A stretch of DNA of 64,000 nt from Flavobacterium hungaricum (GTDB lineage Bacteria; Bacteroidota; Bacteroidia; Flavobacteriales; Flavobacteriaceae), in contig NZ_PRDM01000004.1 in the NCBI RefSeq assembly GCF_015182285.1, positions 558,001 through 622,000 on the forward strand, written 5' to 3'. Position numbers and translations under genes: made by a program. Below are positions 26,626 to 35,135 of this stretch, in pieces; position 1 is the first letter of the stretch; each line of letters begins with the position of its first letter. The notes under the pieces are model-generated. The model was not told the origin of the DNA. It saw nothing but the letters and a program-made list of their open reading frames with translations, and ran no database searches.

Positions 26626-27132
26626 ATGAGATCAATTCTATATCTTTTCCTGCCATTTCTTCTGTTTTCCTCTTTTTCTTTAAAAAAAGAAGAAAAGCAC
26701 ATCTCATTTCAAAATAAGATTATTCAAAAAGAAATTGATCGTGATGCTATCATTGAATATGCTAAAAAATATTTGGGAACTCCTTACTTATACGCCGGCA
26801 GTAATCCAGAAAAAGGTTTTGACTGTTCGGGTTTTGTAAGTTATGTTTTTAAAAATTTTGGATTGAATTTACCCAGAAGTTCGAGCGGGTATAAAAATTT
26901 AGGAAAGGCTTTAAAACCAGAAGATTTTAAAGTGGGAGATATTTTAGTTTTTTATGGATACAAAGACCGAACTGTTATTGGTCATTTGGGAATTATTTGT
27001 GAAGCCAACGGAATGCAGTCCAAATTTATTCATGCTTCATCTGGAAAAGCACAGCAAGTTACTATAACAGCTCTAGATACAGAACATTATACCAAACGCT
27101 TTTATAAGTGCATTGGTGTTTTATCGGAATAA
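26626..27132 (+). CDS. NlpC/P60 family cell-wall endopeptidase
   Basis: 168 residues with an N-terminal hydrophobic segment (signal peptide or lipoprotein-like, no Cys seen). The NlpC/P60 fold covers ~40-165: YLGTPYLYAGSNPEKGFDCSGFVSYVF with the catalytic Cys, VIGHLGIICE with the catalytic His, and FIHASSGKAQQV. The family cleaves gamma-D-glutamyl-diaminopimelate bonds in peptidoglycan stems. It stands alone, convergent with an L,D-transpeptidase gene, another peptidoglycan enzyme. Confidence 0.9.
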   Translation: MRSILYLFLPFLLFSSFSLKKEEKHISFQNKIIQKEIDRDAIIEYAKKYLGTPYLYAGSNPEKGFDCSGFVSYVFKNFGLNLPRSSSGYKNLGKALKPEDFKVGDILVFYGYKDRTVIGHLGIICEANGMQSKFIHASSGKAQQVTITALDTEHYTKRFYKCIGVLSE

Positions 27133-27155
27133 TTTTTTAACACAAATTATTTTAA

Positions 27156-27513
27156 ACACAAATTTCACAAATTAGCATAAATTTATTTTTGCCAAAGATT
27201 AAAAGGATTTCCACAGATTAATTTTTTCCGCAAATCGTAAATCAGAGTGATTTTTGGCCACGAATTCTCGAATTTTCTTTTGTATAGAATGAATAATATT
27301 CTTACCGCAAATTTCACAAATTAGCACAAATTTAAATGCCAAAGATTAAAAGGATTTCTACAGATTAATTTTTTCTGCAAATCGTAAATCAGAGTGATTT
27401 TTTGCCACGAATTCTTGAATTTTCTTTTTTATAGATGAATAATATTCTTACCGCAAATTTCACAAATCAGCACAAATTTAAATGCCACAGATTAAAACGA
27501 TTAATCTGTGGCA
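27156..27513. repeat. Imperfect tandem repeat, ~147-base unit, with terminal hairpin
   Basis: The units start near 27156, 27304 and 27450; the third is partial. Each reads CAAATTTCACAAATTAGC, AAAGATTAAAAGGATTT, CAAATCGTAAATCAGAGTGA and CCACGAATTC in order. The third ends in a perfect 13-base-pair hairpin, TGCCACAGATTAA / TTAATCTGTGGCA (27483-27513), which may stop both convergent transcripts. The remaining bases to 27584 hold no gene. Confidence 0.85.
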
Positions 27514-27584
27514 TATTTAAATTGATATAAAATTAAAATTTGCGCTAATTTGTGGCAAAAAAATAAATTCTTTGCTAAAAAAAA

Positions 27585-29162
27585 TTATTCCTCTGTCAAA
27601 AGTTTAATCAAACTTTCGTCTCTGCTGTAAATATCTTTATAGAAATTTAAATTCCCATCGCGATCGACCCAAGCGGTAAAATAGCCTATATAAACTGGAA
27701 CTTTCTTTTTTAAAGTATACCAGCTTTCTTTTCCGGCATGCATTGCTTTATCAATTCTGGCAGGATTCCAAGACGGATCTGGTTTTAATAATTCGATTGC
27801 TAATTCTCTTGGTTTTGCCACACGTACGCAGCCATGACTAAAAGCTCTGCTTTCTCTTTCGAACAAACTTTTTGAAGGTGTATCGTGCAGGTAAATATTA
27901 CTCGAATTTGGAAATAAAAATTTCACTAATCCTAATGAATTGTTTTTCCCCGGAAGCTGACGCACTGCGCCGTTATTCCATTCCAAATTTTTCTGTGCCA
28001 GATAGTTTTTATTTTTTTCCATTCCGGGTTTGATCTCGCTTTTGATAATACTTGGCGGCACATTCCAATACGGACTAAAAACTATATTATTCATCATACC
28101 ACTGAAAATAACTGTTTTATTCATTGTTTTTCCGACAACCACTGCTGAAGTAAAAGCAATTTTTCCGTCTTCGATCAGATACAATTTAAACTCTGGAATA
28201 TTAACTTCAATGTATTTTTTTCCCTTTTCCAAATCAGGATCAATCCACCTGCAGCGTTCCATATTAGCAATAATGGTTTTAATACGATCCGAAACTGGAA
28301 TATTCAAATCGTCAATATGCTCTTTTAGAATGGTGTTTTTTGGCGCATAGCCGTGACGGATTTCGTAGTTCTTAATGGCTTTAATTAAAGTTGTATCGCA
28401 AATGGCACTTTTGCTATCTTCTTTAATGTCTTTGGTCACAAAAAGTCTTTCTCTGATTTGTGCTACAGCATTGGAAGAATCTCCAAGTTTTAGACCTTTA
28501 TACTCTTCGCCAATTTCGATAGTTTTCCAGCCGCCATTTTTTTCTATTTCTCTATATTCTTTAAGAGCTTCACGCAGTTTATAATACTGGCTGAACATCT
28601 TTTTCTTTTTATCATCACGAATAGTTGATTTTTTAAAAATAGAATCAGACAAAACTTGGTAATTCAGCTTTTTTCTCGGCAAAAGCCATTCTAACGAAAT
28701 ACTTGTTTTTTCGTCAAATCCCATATATACTTTTTCAGCGTAATAATAATAGAGATTTGAAATCAGTAAATCAGTATCTTCTTTTGATAATTTGACCGCT
28801 GTATTGTTTTCAAAAACCGAACTTAATTGTTCTTTATAAGGATAATTTGCTTTTAAGCCTTCCTGATCTAAGTTTTTGTATTGATTGAATAAGGTATTTC
28901 CAAATTCTACAACTCCTTTATTATCCTGCCACAATTGGGTCGATTTATTTTTTTGATATAATGAAGTTACATCGTTTTTAAATTTGGCCAGTTTGGGATA
29001 ACTTTCATAAAATGAAGCAATACGAACACTGTCGATTGTGAGTTTTAATTCTGGAATTTCAACTTTTTTAATTGAATTTTCATCTTTTTTGTCTGCTTTC
29101 GAATTACACGAAAAAACAACAAAAAACAGTATTGCAATAAGAGGCGAATACCAAATTTTCAT
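27585..29162 (-). CDS. L,D-transpeptidase (YcbB/LdtD-like) lipoprotein
   Basis: 525 residues, with lipobox FVVFSC at residue ~19 and an acidic-lysine stretch after it. A peptidoglycan-binding-like region (~215-275; GLKLGDSSNAVAQIRERL) precedes the YkuD catalytic domain (~310-470), with YLHDTPSKSLFE and the active-site motif SHGCVRV. The size and long N-terminal part match the YcbB branch, which forms 3-3 crosslinks or attaches proteins to peptidoglycan. It faces the NlpC/P60 gene across the repeat region and lies beside a DUF1573 gene and a two-component system. Confidence 0.92.
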   Translation of the reverse strand: MKIWYSPLIAILFFVVFSCNSKADKKDENSIKKVEIPELKLTIDSVRIASFYESYPKLAKFKNDVTSLYQKNKSTQLWQDNKGVVEFGNTLFNQYKNLDQEGLKANYPYKEQLSSVFENNTAVKLSKEDTDLLISNLYYYYAEKVYMGFDEKTSISLEWLLPRKKLNYQVLSDSIFKKSTIRDDKKKKMFSQYYKLREALKEYREIEKNGGWKTIEIGEEYKGLKLGDSSNAVAQIRERLFVTKDIKEDSKSAICDTTLIKAIKNYEIRHGYAPKNTILKEHIDDLNIPVSDRIKTIIANMERCRWIDPDLEKGKKYIEVNIPEFKLYLIEDGKIAFTSAVVVGKTMNKTVIFSGMMNNIVFSPYWNVPPSIIKSEIKPGMEKNKNYLAQKNLEWNNGAVRQLPGKNNSLGLVKFLFPNSSNIYLHDTPSKSLFERESRAFSHGCVRVAKPRELAIELLKPDPSWNPARIDKAMHAGKESWYTLKKKVPVYIGYFTAWVDRDGNLNFYKDIYSRDESLIKLLTEE

Positions 29163-29360
29163 AGCTTATAATTTTCATTAAAAGTAGAAAAAATTCTGTT
29201 AAATCAAAATTTAGAAGTTAAACCTGAAAAAGTAATAAAAGGAACGACAGCGGAAAACATATTCTTTACTCAGCTTACTGTTTAAATATAAAGAGCACAA
29301 GGTTTTATAATCTCAAAAATTGCTTGCCAAAATGCCAGTTTTATTAAAAAGATTTAAATA

Positions 29361-29394
29361 AAAAACTCCAAACAATTTCTTGTCTGGAGTTTTT
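29361..29394 (-). terminator. Intrinsic terminator after the DUF1573 gene
   Basis: Arms AAAAACTCCA and TGGAGTTTTT, 26 bases past the DUF1573 stop. The same stem occurs in the terminators near 0.5 and 1.7 kb. Confidence 0.8.
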
Positions 29395-29420
29395 GCCATA
29401 TAACCAACCTATTAAAATTC

Positions 29421-29834
29421 TTAGATAACCGTACCTTTTAAAGTAAGGATTTTTGGTGCAGTTTCTGCGCTTGTTGTTACAGTAACTGTTTTTGTAAAAG
29501 CACCTTTGTTTGCAGCATTATAAGTTGCGATAACTTTTGCCGATTTACCTGGCTGTATTGGTTCTTTTGTATAATCTGTTGCAGTACATCCGCAAGAACC
29601 CTGAACTTGAGTAATTACTACTGCTGTTTTTCCAGTATTTTTAAATTCGTAAACAATTACTTTTGGTGTTCCCTGTGGGATTTGTCCAACATCAATTGTT
29701 TCTGCTTTCCAAACAATTGTAGAAGCTGTTTCTGCTATTTTAGTTTCTGAAACTAATGATTGCACCGGCGCTACAGCCGAAAAAGACATCAGGCCTAAAG
29801 CCAATGCTAACATCGAAATTTTAATCATTTTCAT
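29421..29834 (-). CDS. DUF1573 domain secreted protein
   Basis: 137 residues; an N-terminal signal peptide of about 20-25 residues. Residues ~45-137 form one DUF1573 Ig-like domain: VYEFKNTGKTAVVITQVQGSCGCT, then PIQPGKSAKVIATYN and a last strand ending LKGTVI. The SCGC pair is typical of the family, which is widespread in Bacteroidota and of unknown function, probably periplasmic. A Bacteroidota -7 box lies 43 bases upstream. It is monocistronic and divergent from the histidine kinase. Confidence 0.9.
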   Translation of the reverse strand: MKMIKISMLALALGLMSFSAVAPVQSLVSETKIAETASTIVWKAETIDVGQIPQGTPKVIVYEFKNTGKTAVVITQVQGSCGCTATDYTKEPIQPGKSAKVIATYNAANKGAFTKTVTVTTSAETAPKILTLKGTVI

Positions 29835-29876
29835 AATGGTGTATTTAAAATGGTTTATAGTTCAAATTTTATATTA

Positions 29877-29884
29877 CAAAGGTA
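29877..29884 (-). promoter_or_regulatory. -7 box of the DUF1573 gene
   Basis: Minus-strand TACCTTTG matches TAnnTTTG. It implies a leader of roughly 35 bases. No clear -33 TTG. Confidence 0.5.
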
Positions 29885-29998
29885 ATTCAGACAAATTCAG
29901 ATCGCTGTTAAGTGGTTCCAAATGTTTGTTAACGACTTGTTAACCGCTTATTTTCAGCATAAAATTGATTAATTTCACACCTTCAAAAATACTTTTCC

Positions 29999-31264
29999 TT
30001 GAAAATTAATAAACTCAACAGCATCATTATATTAGGACTAGTTGCCATTATCAGCATATTGGTCGCGCAGCTGCTTTGGACGAAAGAAGCGTTTACAATT
30101 GAACAGAAAAAACTGAGTCAGAAAGCACATATTGCCTTATTGGAAGTTGCTAAAAAATTGTACGAAGGAACCAATCACGAACTGCCCGCACAAAATCCTG
30201 TACAGAAAATTGCAAACGACTATTATATTGTCAATGTGGATAATGAGTTTGAACCCGAAATTTTAGAATTTTATCTGAAAACGGAATTCAAAAAAATGAA
30301 TATTACCACAGATTTCGAATATGCAATGTACAACTGCCAAAGCGATGAAATGATTTATGGTGATTATATTTCGCTTTCAAAGAAAAAGGCCGAATGCAAA
30401 AAAACCGTTTATTTCCCGAAACATAAAAGTCTGGTTTATTATTTCGCAGTTCGTTTTCCTAATGAAACTACGTATTTATTTAGTTCGATGCGGTTTTGGT
30501 TTATCCTTTCAACTGCTTTGATTCTAATTCTGCTCATTTATGTTTATTCTATTTTTAAGCTTTTACAGCAAAAAAAATATTCTGAATTACAGCGCGATTT
30601 TATAAATAATATGACGCATGAATTTAAAACACCTTTGGCTTCGATTCTTATTGCATCCAAATATTTAATTGAACAAAAACCAATAAAAGAAGACAAAAAA
30701 CTGTATACGTACACCGATATTATCATCAATCAGGGAAATAAACTGAACGGCCATATTGAGAAAATTCTAAATATTGCAAAATCAGATTACAAGCCTTTAG
30801 AACTAAAAAAAGAAAGTGCTCTTATTGTTCCGATAATTGAAGAAGCGATAGAAAATATACAGCTTAAATATCCAGAAGCGGTCATTAAAATTGAAAGCCC
30901 TTCTTGTGAATATTTATTAGAAACGGACACCTTTCATTTTGCCAATTTAATTTACAACTTACTGGATAATGCCGTTAAGTATTGCAATGAAAAACCTGAA
31001 ATTACAATCCGTATTTACGAGGAAAACAATTGTCTAAAGCTTGAATTTATTGATAATGGAATTGGAATTGCCAATAAAAAAATTTCCTATATCTTTGATA
31101 AGTTTTACCGTGTACAAAACGAAAAAAGCAATGAAGTCAACGGTTTTGGTCTCGGATTATATTACGTAAAAGAAATCTGCAGCCTGCAAAACTGGAAAAT
31201 TAAAGCTGAAAATAATATCGAAAAAGGTGTCACTATTACCTTGTCAATTCCTTATAAAAAATGA
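29999..31264 (+). CDS. Two-component sensor histidine kinase (RprX-like)
   Basis: 421 residues; TTG start, since no in-frame ATG lies near and the first transmembrane segment begins at once (~8-26). A periplasmic sensor (~28-162) with two Cys, a second membrane segment (~165-187), then HisKA with phospho-acceptor His207 in NNMTHEFKTPL. HATPase_c follows with NLLDNAVKYC, DNGIGI and GFGLGLYYVKEI. The partner regulator overlaps by four bases (ATGA). The arrangement resembles Bacteroides RprX/RprY. The signal is unknown; envelope genes next door suggest a cell-wall or envelope cue. Confidence 0.93.
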   Translation: MKINKLNSIIILGLVAIISILVAQLLWTKEAFTIEQKKLSQKAHIALLEVAKKLYEGTNHELPAQNPVQKIANDYYIVNVDNEFEPEILEFYLKTEFKKMNITTDFEYAMYNCQSDEMIYGDYISLSKKKAECKKTVYFPKHKSLVYYFAVRFPNETTYLFSSMRFWFILSTALILILLIYVYSIFKLLQQKKYSELQRDFINNMTHEFKTPLASILIASKYLIEQKPIKEDKKLYTYTDIIINQGNKLNGHIEKILNIAKSDYKPLELKKESALIVPIIEEAIENIQLKYPEAVIKIESPSCEYLLETDTFHFANLIYNLLDNAVKYCNEKPEITIRIYEENNCLKLEFIDNGIGIANKKISYIFDKFYRVQNEKSNEVNGFGLGLYYVKEICSLQNWKIKAENNIEKGVTITLSIPYKK

Positions 31265-31947
31265 GTACTTTCAAAATCCTTTATGCCGAAGATGATGAAA
31301 CTTTAGCGTTTCTTACTAAAGATAATCTGGAACAAAATAATTATGAAGTAATTCATTGTTCTGATGGAAAATCTGCTTTAGAAACTTTTCAAAATGATAG
31401 TTTTGACATCTGCATTTTTGATATTATGATGCCAAAAATGGACGGTTTTGAATTGGCAGAATCCATTAGAAAAATCGATCTTGATGTTCCTATCATTTTT
31501 CTTTCGGCCAAAACTTTAAAAGAAGATCGAATAAAAGGACTGCGTTTAGGTGCCGATGATTATTTGGTAAAGCCTTTTAGTATTGAAGAATTGCTTTTGA
31601 AAATTGAAATTTTCTTAAAGCGCTCGCAAAAAAATATTCCAGCGGTAAAAACTATTTATGAGGTTGGAAAATACCAATTTGACACCAAAAATTTTATTCT
31701 TTTTAATGATCAGGAAAAAGTGGGACTGACTCAGCGCGAAGCCGAATTGTTGAAATTATTTCTCGATCATAAAAATTCGGTTTTAAAACGCGAACAGATT
31801 TTAACCTCTCTCTGGGGAACCGATGATTATTTTATGGGAAGAAGTCTGGACGTTTTTATTTCGCGTCTGCGAAAGATTCTAGCCGATGAAAAAGGAATTA
31901 CGATAGAAAACCTTCATGGGATTGGCTTTCGGTTTTCAATAGGATAA
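31261..31947 (+). CDS. OmpR family response regulator (RprY-like)
   Basis: 228 residues, starting inside the stop of the kinase gene (ATGA overlap), so translationally coupled. Receiver domain (~4-118) with the acidic pair AEDDE, phospho-acceptor Asp54 in IFDIMMPKMDGFE, and the conserved Lys in DDYLVKPF. Winged-helix output domain (~130-226) with LTQREAELLKLF, REQILTSLWG and SLDVFISRLRKIL. It should bind DNA when phosphorylated by the upstream kinase. Targets cannot be read from the window. Confidence 0.95.
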   Translation: MSTFKILYAEDDETLAFLTKDNLEQNNYEVIHCSDGKSALETFQNDSFDICIFDIMMPKMDGFELAESIRKIDLDVPIIFLSAKTLKEDRIKGLRLGADDYLVKPFSIEELLLKIEIFLKRSQKNIPAVKTIYEVGKYQFDTKNFILFNDQEKVGLTQREAELLKLFLDHKNSVLKREQILTSLWGTDDYFMGRSLDVFISRLRKILADEKGITIENLHGIGFRFSIG

Positions 31948-32032
31948 AATCACAATTCTGCTAAAAATAAAGAAAAATCTGTAAACAGTTTTTCGAAAAA
32001 CTTTGTATTTTTAATATCTAATTTTCTTCGAT

Positions 32033-32797
32033 ATGAAATTACATCACTTGCGAAATGCCACTTTGGTGATTGAAACAGAAAAGCATGTCATTTTAGTTGA
32101 TCCCATGTTAGGCAAGAGAAAAACGATTCCTCCATTTACCATTTTTAGATACAAGCCAAAACGAAATCCGCTGGTGGCACTGCCTAAAAACAGCCGCGAA
32201 ATATTAAGCACCGTTACACACTGCTTAATTACACATTTGCATCCTGATCATATTGATAAAGCTGGCGAAGTTTTTTTAAGACGAAAAAGTATTCCGGTAA
32301 TCTGCAGTTCTAAAGATGAAAAAGAGCTGATAAAAAGAGGACTAAATGTTATTCAGACTTTAGAATATTGGGAGCCTCAAAAGTTTCTGGACGGAAAAAT
32401 TACTGGAATTCCTGCTGTTCATGGTTATGGGTTTATCGCCAAATTGATGGGGAATGTAATGGGTTTTCATATCGAATTAGCAGATCAAAAATCTGTTTAT
32501 GTAAGTTCTGACACTATTTTTACAGAACATGTTGAAAGGGTTTTAACAGAATTGAAACCAGACATTTCGGTAATGGCCTGCGGTACTGCGAGATTAGATT
32601 TTGGACAGCCTTTGCTAATGCGAATGAACGATATTCTAAAGTTTGCCGCTTTAGCGCCTGGAAAAGTTCTTGCCAATCATTTAGAAGCTTTAAATCATTG
32701 TCCTACAACAAGGCTCCAGTTAAAAAACGCACTTTCTGATCATGGTCTTTTAGGAAAAACGGCTATTCCGAACGATGGAGAATGTACCGAATATTGA
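32033..32797 (+). CDS. Metallo-beta-lactamase-fold hydrolase (UlaG-like)
   Basis: 254 residues, cytoplasmic. Metal-binding motif THLHPDHID (~66-74), plus Asp and His ligands further on (VSSDTIF near 160; LANHLEALNHC near 220). The N-terminus MKLHHLRNATLVIETEKHVILVDPM-like sheet is typical of the UlaG/YtnP-type MBL proteins that cleave lactones, phosphoesters or related substrates. The substrate is not known. Its stop is only three bases from the stop of the convergent radical SAM gene. Confidence 0.88.
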   Translation: MKLHHLRNATLVIETEKHVILVDPMLGKRKTIPPFTIFRYKPKRNPLVALPKNSREILSTVTHCLITHLHPDHIDKAGEVFLRRKSIPVICSSKDEKELIKRGLNVIQTLEYWEPQKFLDGKITGIPAVHGYGFIAKLMGNVMGFHIELADQKSVYVSSDTIFTEHVERVLTELKPDISVMACGTARLDFGQPLLMRMNDILKFAALAPGKVLANHLEALNHCPTTRLQLKNALSDHGLLGKTAIPNDGECTEY

Positions 32798-32800
32798 TGA

Positions 32801-34999
32801 TTATAAAACCAATAAACCAAACTCCCGTAACGTATTAACTGGTTTTGAATACCAAAATAATTCAAAATCTTCTAATGACGTTTCAAAATCGTTTTTAACT
32901 TCCTGAAAAGTATAATTTTTAGCATTTGAGACCGCTATTTTATTCAAGATAGAAACCAGCCATTCGCCTTCTTCTTTATTGGTTTGAATATCAAAACTTT
33001 CTTTTTTGTCATGAAAAGTCAGCGACATCATTTCCCAGCTTCTTCCTTTTTTTGATTTTGTAAAAGAGGACGCAAATGGTTTGCCGCCAAGCCAGACTAC
33101 TTTTGCATTTGGTTTGGTATTGAAATCATTTTGTTCTTCTAATGCATTAAAAATAAAGTCGGGATCAATTTTGGTTCTCGGAATTTTAAAATCAAACCAA
33201 TCCTGAAGTTCGTAATCAAAACAGATTCCGTGCATGAAATTAAAGAGTGATTTCTTTAATCCGAAACTAAATTTATCGTGATTAATTCCTGTGGCGTCTG
33301 TATAATCAATATCGTTATTAGCAAAAGTTCCAATCGCTTCTGTTTTTTTGGTAACGCCAAATTGCTCTGGATATAATCCAACGGGACTATGTGCTGTTAA
33401 AGCAAATTGGTGCCAGAAACCAGACTGCAAAACTCCAGCTTCAAACAACTGGCGCACCATTTCGAGACTGTCAACCGTTTCCTGAATGGTTTGTGTCGGA
33501 TATCCGTACATTAAATACGCATGTACCATAATGCCGGCTTCCGTAAAATTGCGGGTTACTTTTGCCACTTGTTCAACAGTAACTCCTTTATCAATTAATT
33601 TCAACAATCGATCTGACGCGACTTCTAAACCACCAGAAACGGCAATGCATCCAGAAGCTTTTAGCAGGAGACACAAATCTTTTGAAAAGCTTTTTTCGAA
33701 TCTAATGTTTGTCCACCAGGTTACAGCTAATTTTCGTTTTAGAATTTCTAAAGCCAAAGCGCGCATTAAGGCTGGCGGTGCAGCTTCGTCTACAAAATGG
33801 AATCCGTTTTGTCCTGTTTTTTCGATTAATTCTTCAATTCGATCACAAAGCAGATTCGCTACAACAGGTTCGTATACTTTTATATAATCTAAAGAAATGT
33901 CGCAGAAAGTACATTTCCCCCAGTAACAGCCGTGAGCCATAGTGAGTTTGTTCCATCTCCCGTCACTCCACATTCGGTGCATTGGATTTACGATTTCGAT
34001 AACCGAAATGTATTTGTCTAAAGGAAGATCCGAATAATCCGGAGTACCTACATAAGCCTGTTTGTAATCGTGTTTTAGGGAATTGTTTTTATAAACTACT
34101 TCTCCATTTTCTAATAAAAAAGTTCTTTTAAAAGAATTGGAATCTGGATTTTCTAAATGAAAAATTAATTCTTCAATTGGAACTTCTCCATCGTCTAAAG
34201 TTATAAAATCGAAAAACTCAAAAACACGTTTGTCAGAAAGCGAACGCAATTCGGTATTAGGAAAACCACCTCCCATAGAAATTTTGATTTCAGGGTGATT
34301 TTGTTTTACCCATTGTGCCGAACGAAAAGCGCTGTATAAATTTCCTGGAAAAGGAACGGAGATTAAAAATAATGTTGGTTTTACGGCTTCTATTTTTTCT
34401 TTCAAAATCGAAATCAAAATCGAATCAATATAAGTTGGTTCCTTTTGTAAAGCGTCGTACAATTCGTCAAAAGAATTGGCACTTCGTCCTAAACGTTCGG
34501 CATATCGGCTGAAACCGAAGTTTTCATCGACACATTCTACGATAAAATCCGAAATATCTTCGAGATATAAAGTTGCTAAATGTTTGGCTTTGTCCTGCGT
34601 TCCCATTGTTCCGAATGCCCAGTCGAGTTCTTCTAATTGTGAAAAGCGAGAAGCTTCGGGCAGAAAATCTTCCTGACAAATCTGTAAAGCCAATGTTGGA
34701 TTTTTTCCTTGCAAAAACTGAATTACAGAATCGATCGTTTTGATATATTCGTCTTGAAGAGCAAAAATTCTTCTAGAATTATCTGAAACATCAGAACTTG
34801 AAACGTGAAACTCTGAAACGTGAAACAAATCGACAAGTCCTTGCTTTGAAAACAATTGCAAAATCACATCAATACCCAAATCAGCCTGAACCGATTCGAC
34901 ATTTTTTGTATTCAGAAAACCTTTTATATACGCCGTTGCCGGATACGGAGTATTCAGTTGCGTAAATGGGGGCGTAATTACAAAAAGTTTCGTTTTCAA
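32801..34999 (-). CDS. B12-binding domain radical SAM protein
   Basis: About 732 residues. The frame has no early ATG; I place the start at the TTG at 34999 (KTKLFVITPPFTQLNTPYP); a TTG at 35020 overlaps a -7-like TATTTTTG and is less likely. The N-terminal part (~1-300) resembles a cobalamin-binding Rossmann domain (SMGGGFPNTELRSL, FFDFITLDDGEVPIEEL). The radical SAM core (~350-560) carries HGCYWGKCTFCDIS, a CX4CX2C spacing instead of CX3CX2C, and HFVDEAAPP. Members methylate or rearrange diverse substrates. The function is unknown. Residues ~58-73 look like a repeat insertion. Confidence 0.85.
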   Translation of the reverse strand: MKTKLFVITPPFTQLNTPYPATAYIKGFLNTKNVESVQADLGIDVILQLFSKQGLVDLFHVSEFHVSSSDVSDNSRRIFALQDEYIKTIDSVIQFLQGKNPTLALQICQEDFLPEASRFSQLEELDWAFGTMGTQDKAKHLATLYLEDISDFIVECVDENFGFSRYAERLGRSANSFDELYDALQKEPTYIDSILISILKEKIEAVKPTLFLISVPFPGNLYSAFRSAQWVKQNHPEIKISMGGGFPNTELRSLSDKRVFEFFDFITLDDGEVPIEELIFHLENPDSNSFKRTFLLENGEVVYKNNSLKHDYKQAYVGTPDYSDLPLDKYISVIEIVNPMHRMWSDGRWNKLTMAHGCYWGKCTFCDISLDYIKVYEPVVANLLCDRIEELIEKTGQNGFHFVDEAAPPALMRALALEILKRKLAVTWWTNIRFEKSFSKDLCLLLKASGCIAVSGGLEVASDRLLKLIDKGVTVEQVAKVTRNFTEAGIMVHAYLMYGYPTQTIQETVDSLEMVRQLFEAGVLQSGFWHQFALTAHSPVGLYPEQFGVTKKTEAIGTFANNDIDYTDATGINHDKFSFGLKKSLFNFMHGICFDYELQDWFDFKIPRTKIDPDFIFNALEEQNDFNTKPNAKVVWLGGKPFASSFTKSKKGRSWEMMSLTFHDKKESFDIQTNKEEGEWLVSILNKIAVSNAKNYTFQEVKNDFETSLEDFELFWYSKPVNTLREFGLLVL
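34782..34828 (-). repeat. GTTTCA-type repeat inside the radical SAM coding region
   Basis: On the minus strand GTTTCACGTTTCAG, GTTTCACGTTTCAAG and GTTTCAG follow each other in frame, encoding FHVSEFHVSSSDVSD. The same hexamer repeat is intergenic near 16.1 and 63.0 kb. Confidence 0.75.
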
Positions 35000-35084
35000 G
35001 GCAGCATTATTTTTTTGCAAAAATACGCGATATTGAGGACTTTTTAGGAAAAGATTTTTAGTGGTCTCCAGGCTGTGTTTTTTA

Positions 35085-35114
35085 TTTGGTTTTGTAGATA
35101 ATTAATTACATTTG
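35085..35114 (+). promoter_or_regulatory. Promoter of the giant adhesin gene
   Basis: TTTG, 18 bases, TACATTTG: a near-ideal Bacteroidota promoter, 21 bases before the ATG. Confidence 0.65.
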
Positions 35115-35135
35115 CTTCGCCGCTAAATATCCTAT

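Noticed and set aside
27156..27513. Repeats considered as a CRISPR array
   Set aside because: The unit is ~147 bases with no short repeat/unique spacer pattern and no cas genes in the window.
33486..33887. Open frame of 133 codons on the plus strand
   Set aside because: Antisense to the radical SAM gene across its conserved core; Cys and Arg clusters are by-products.
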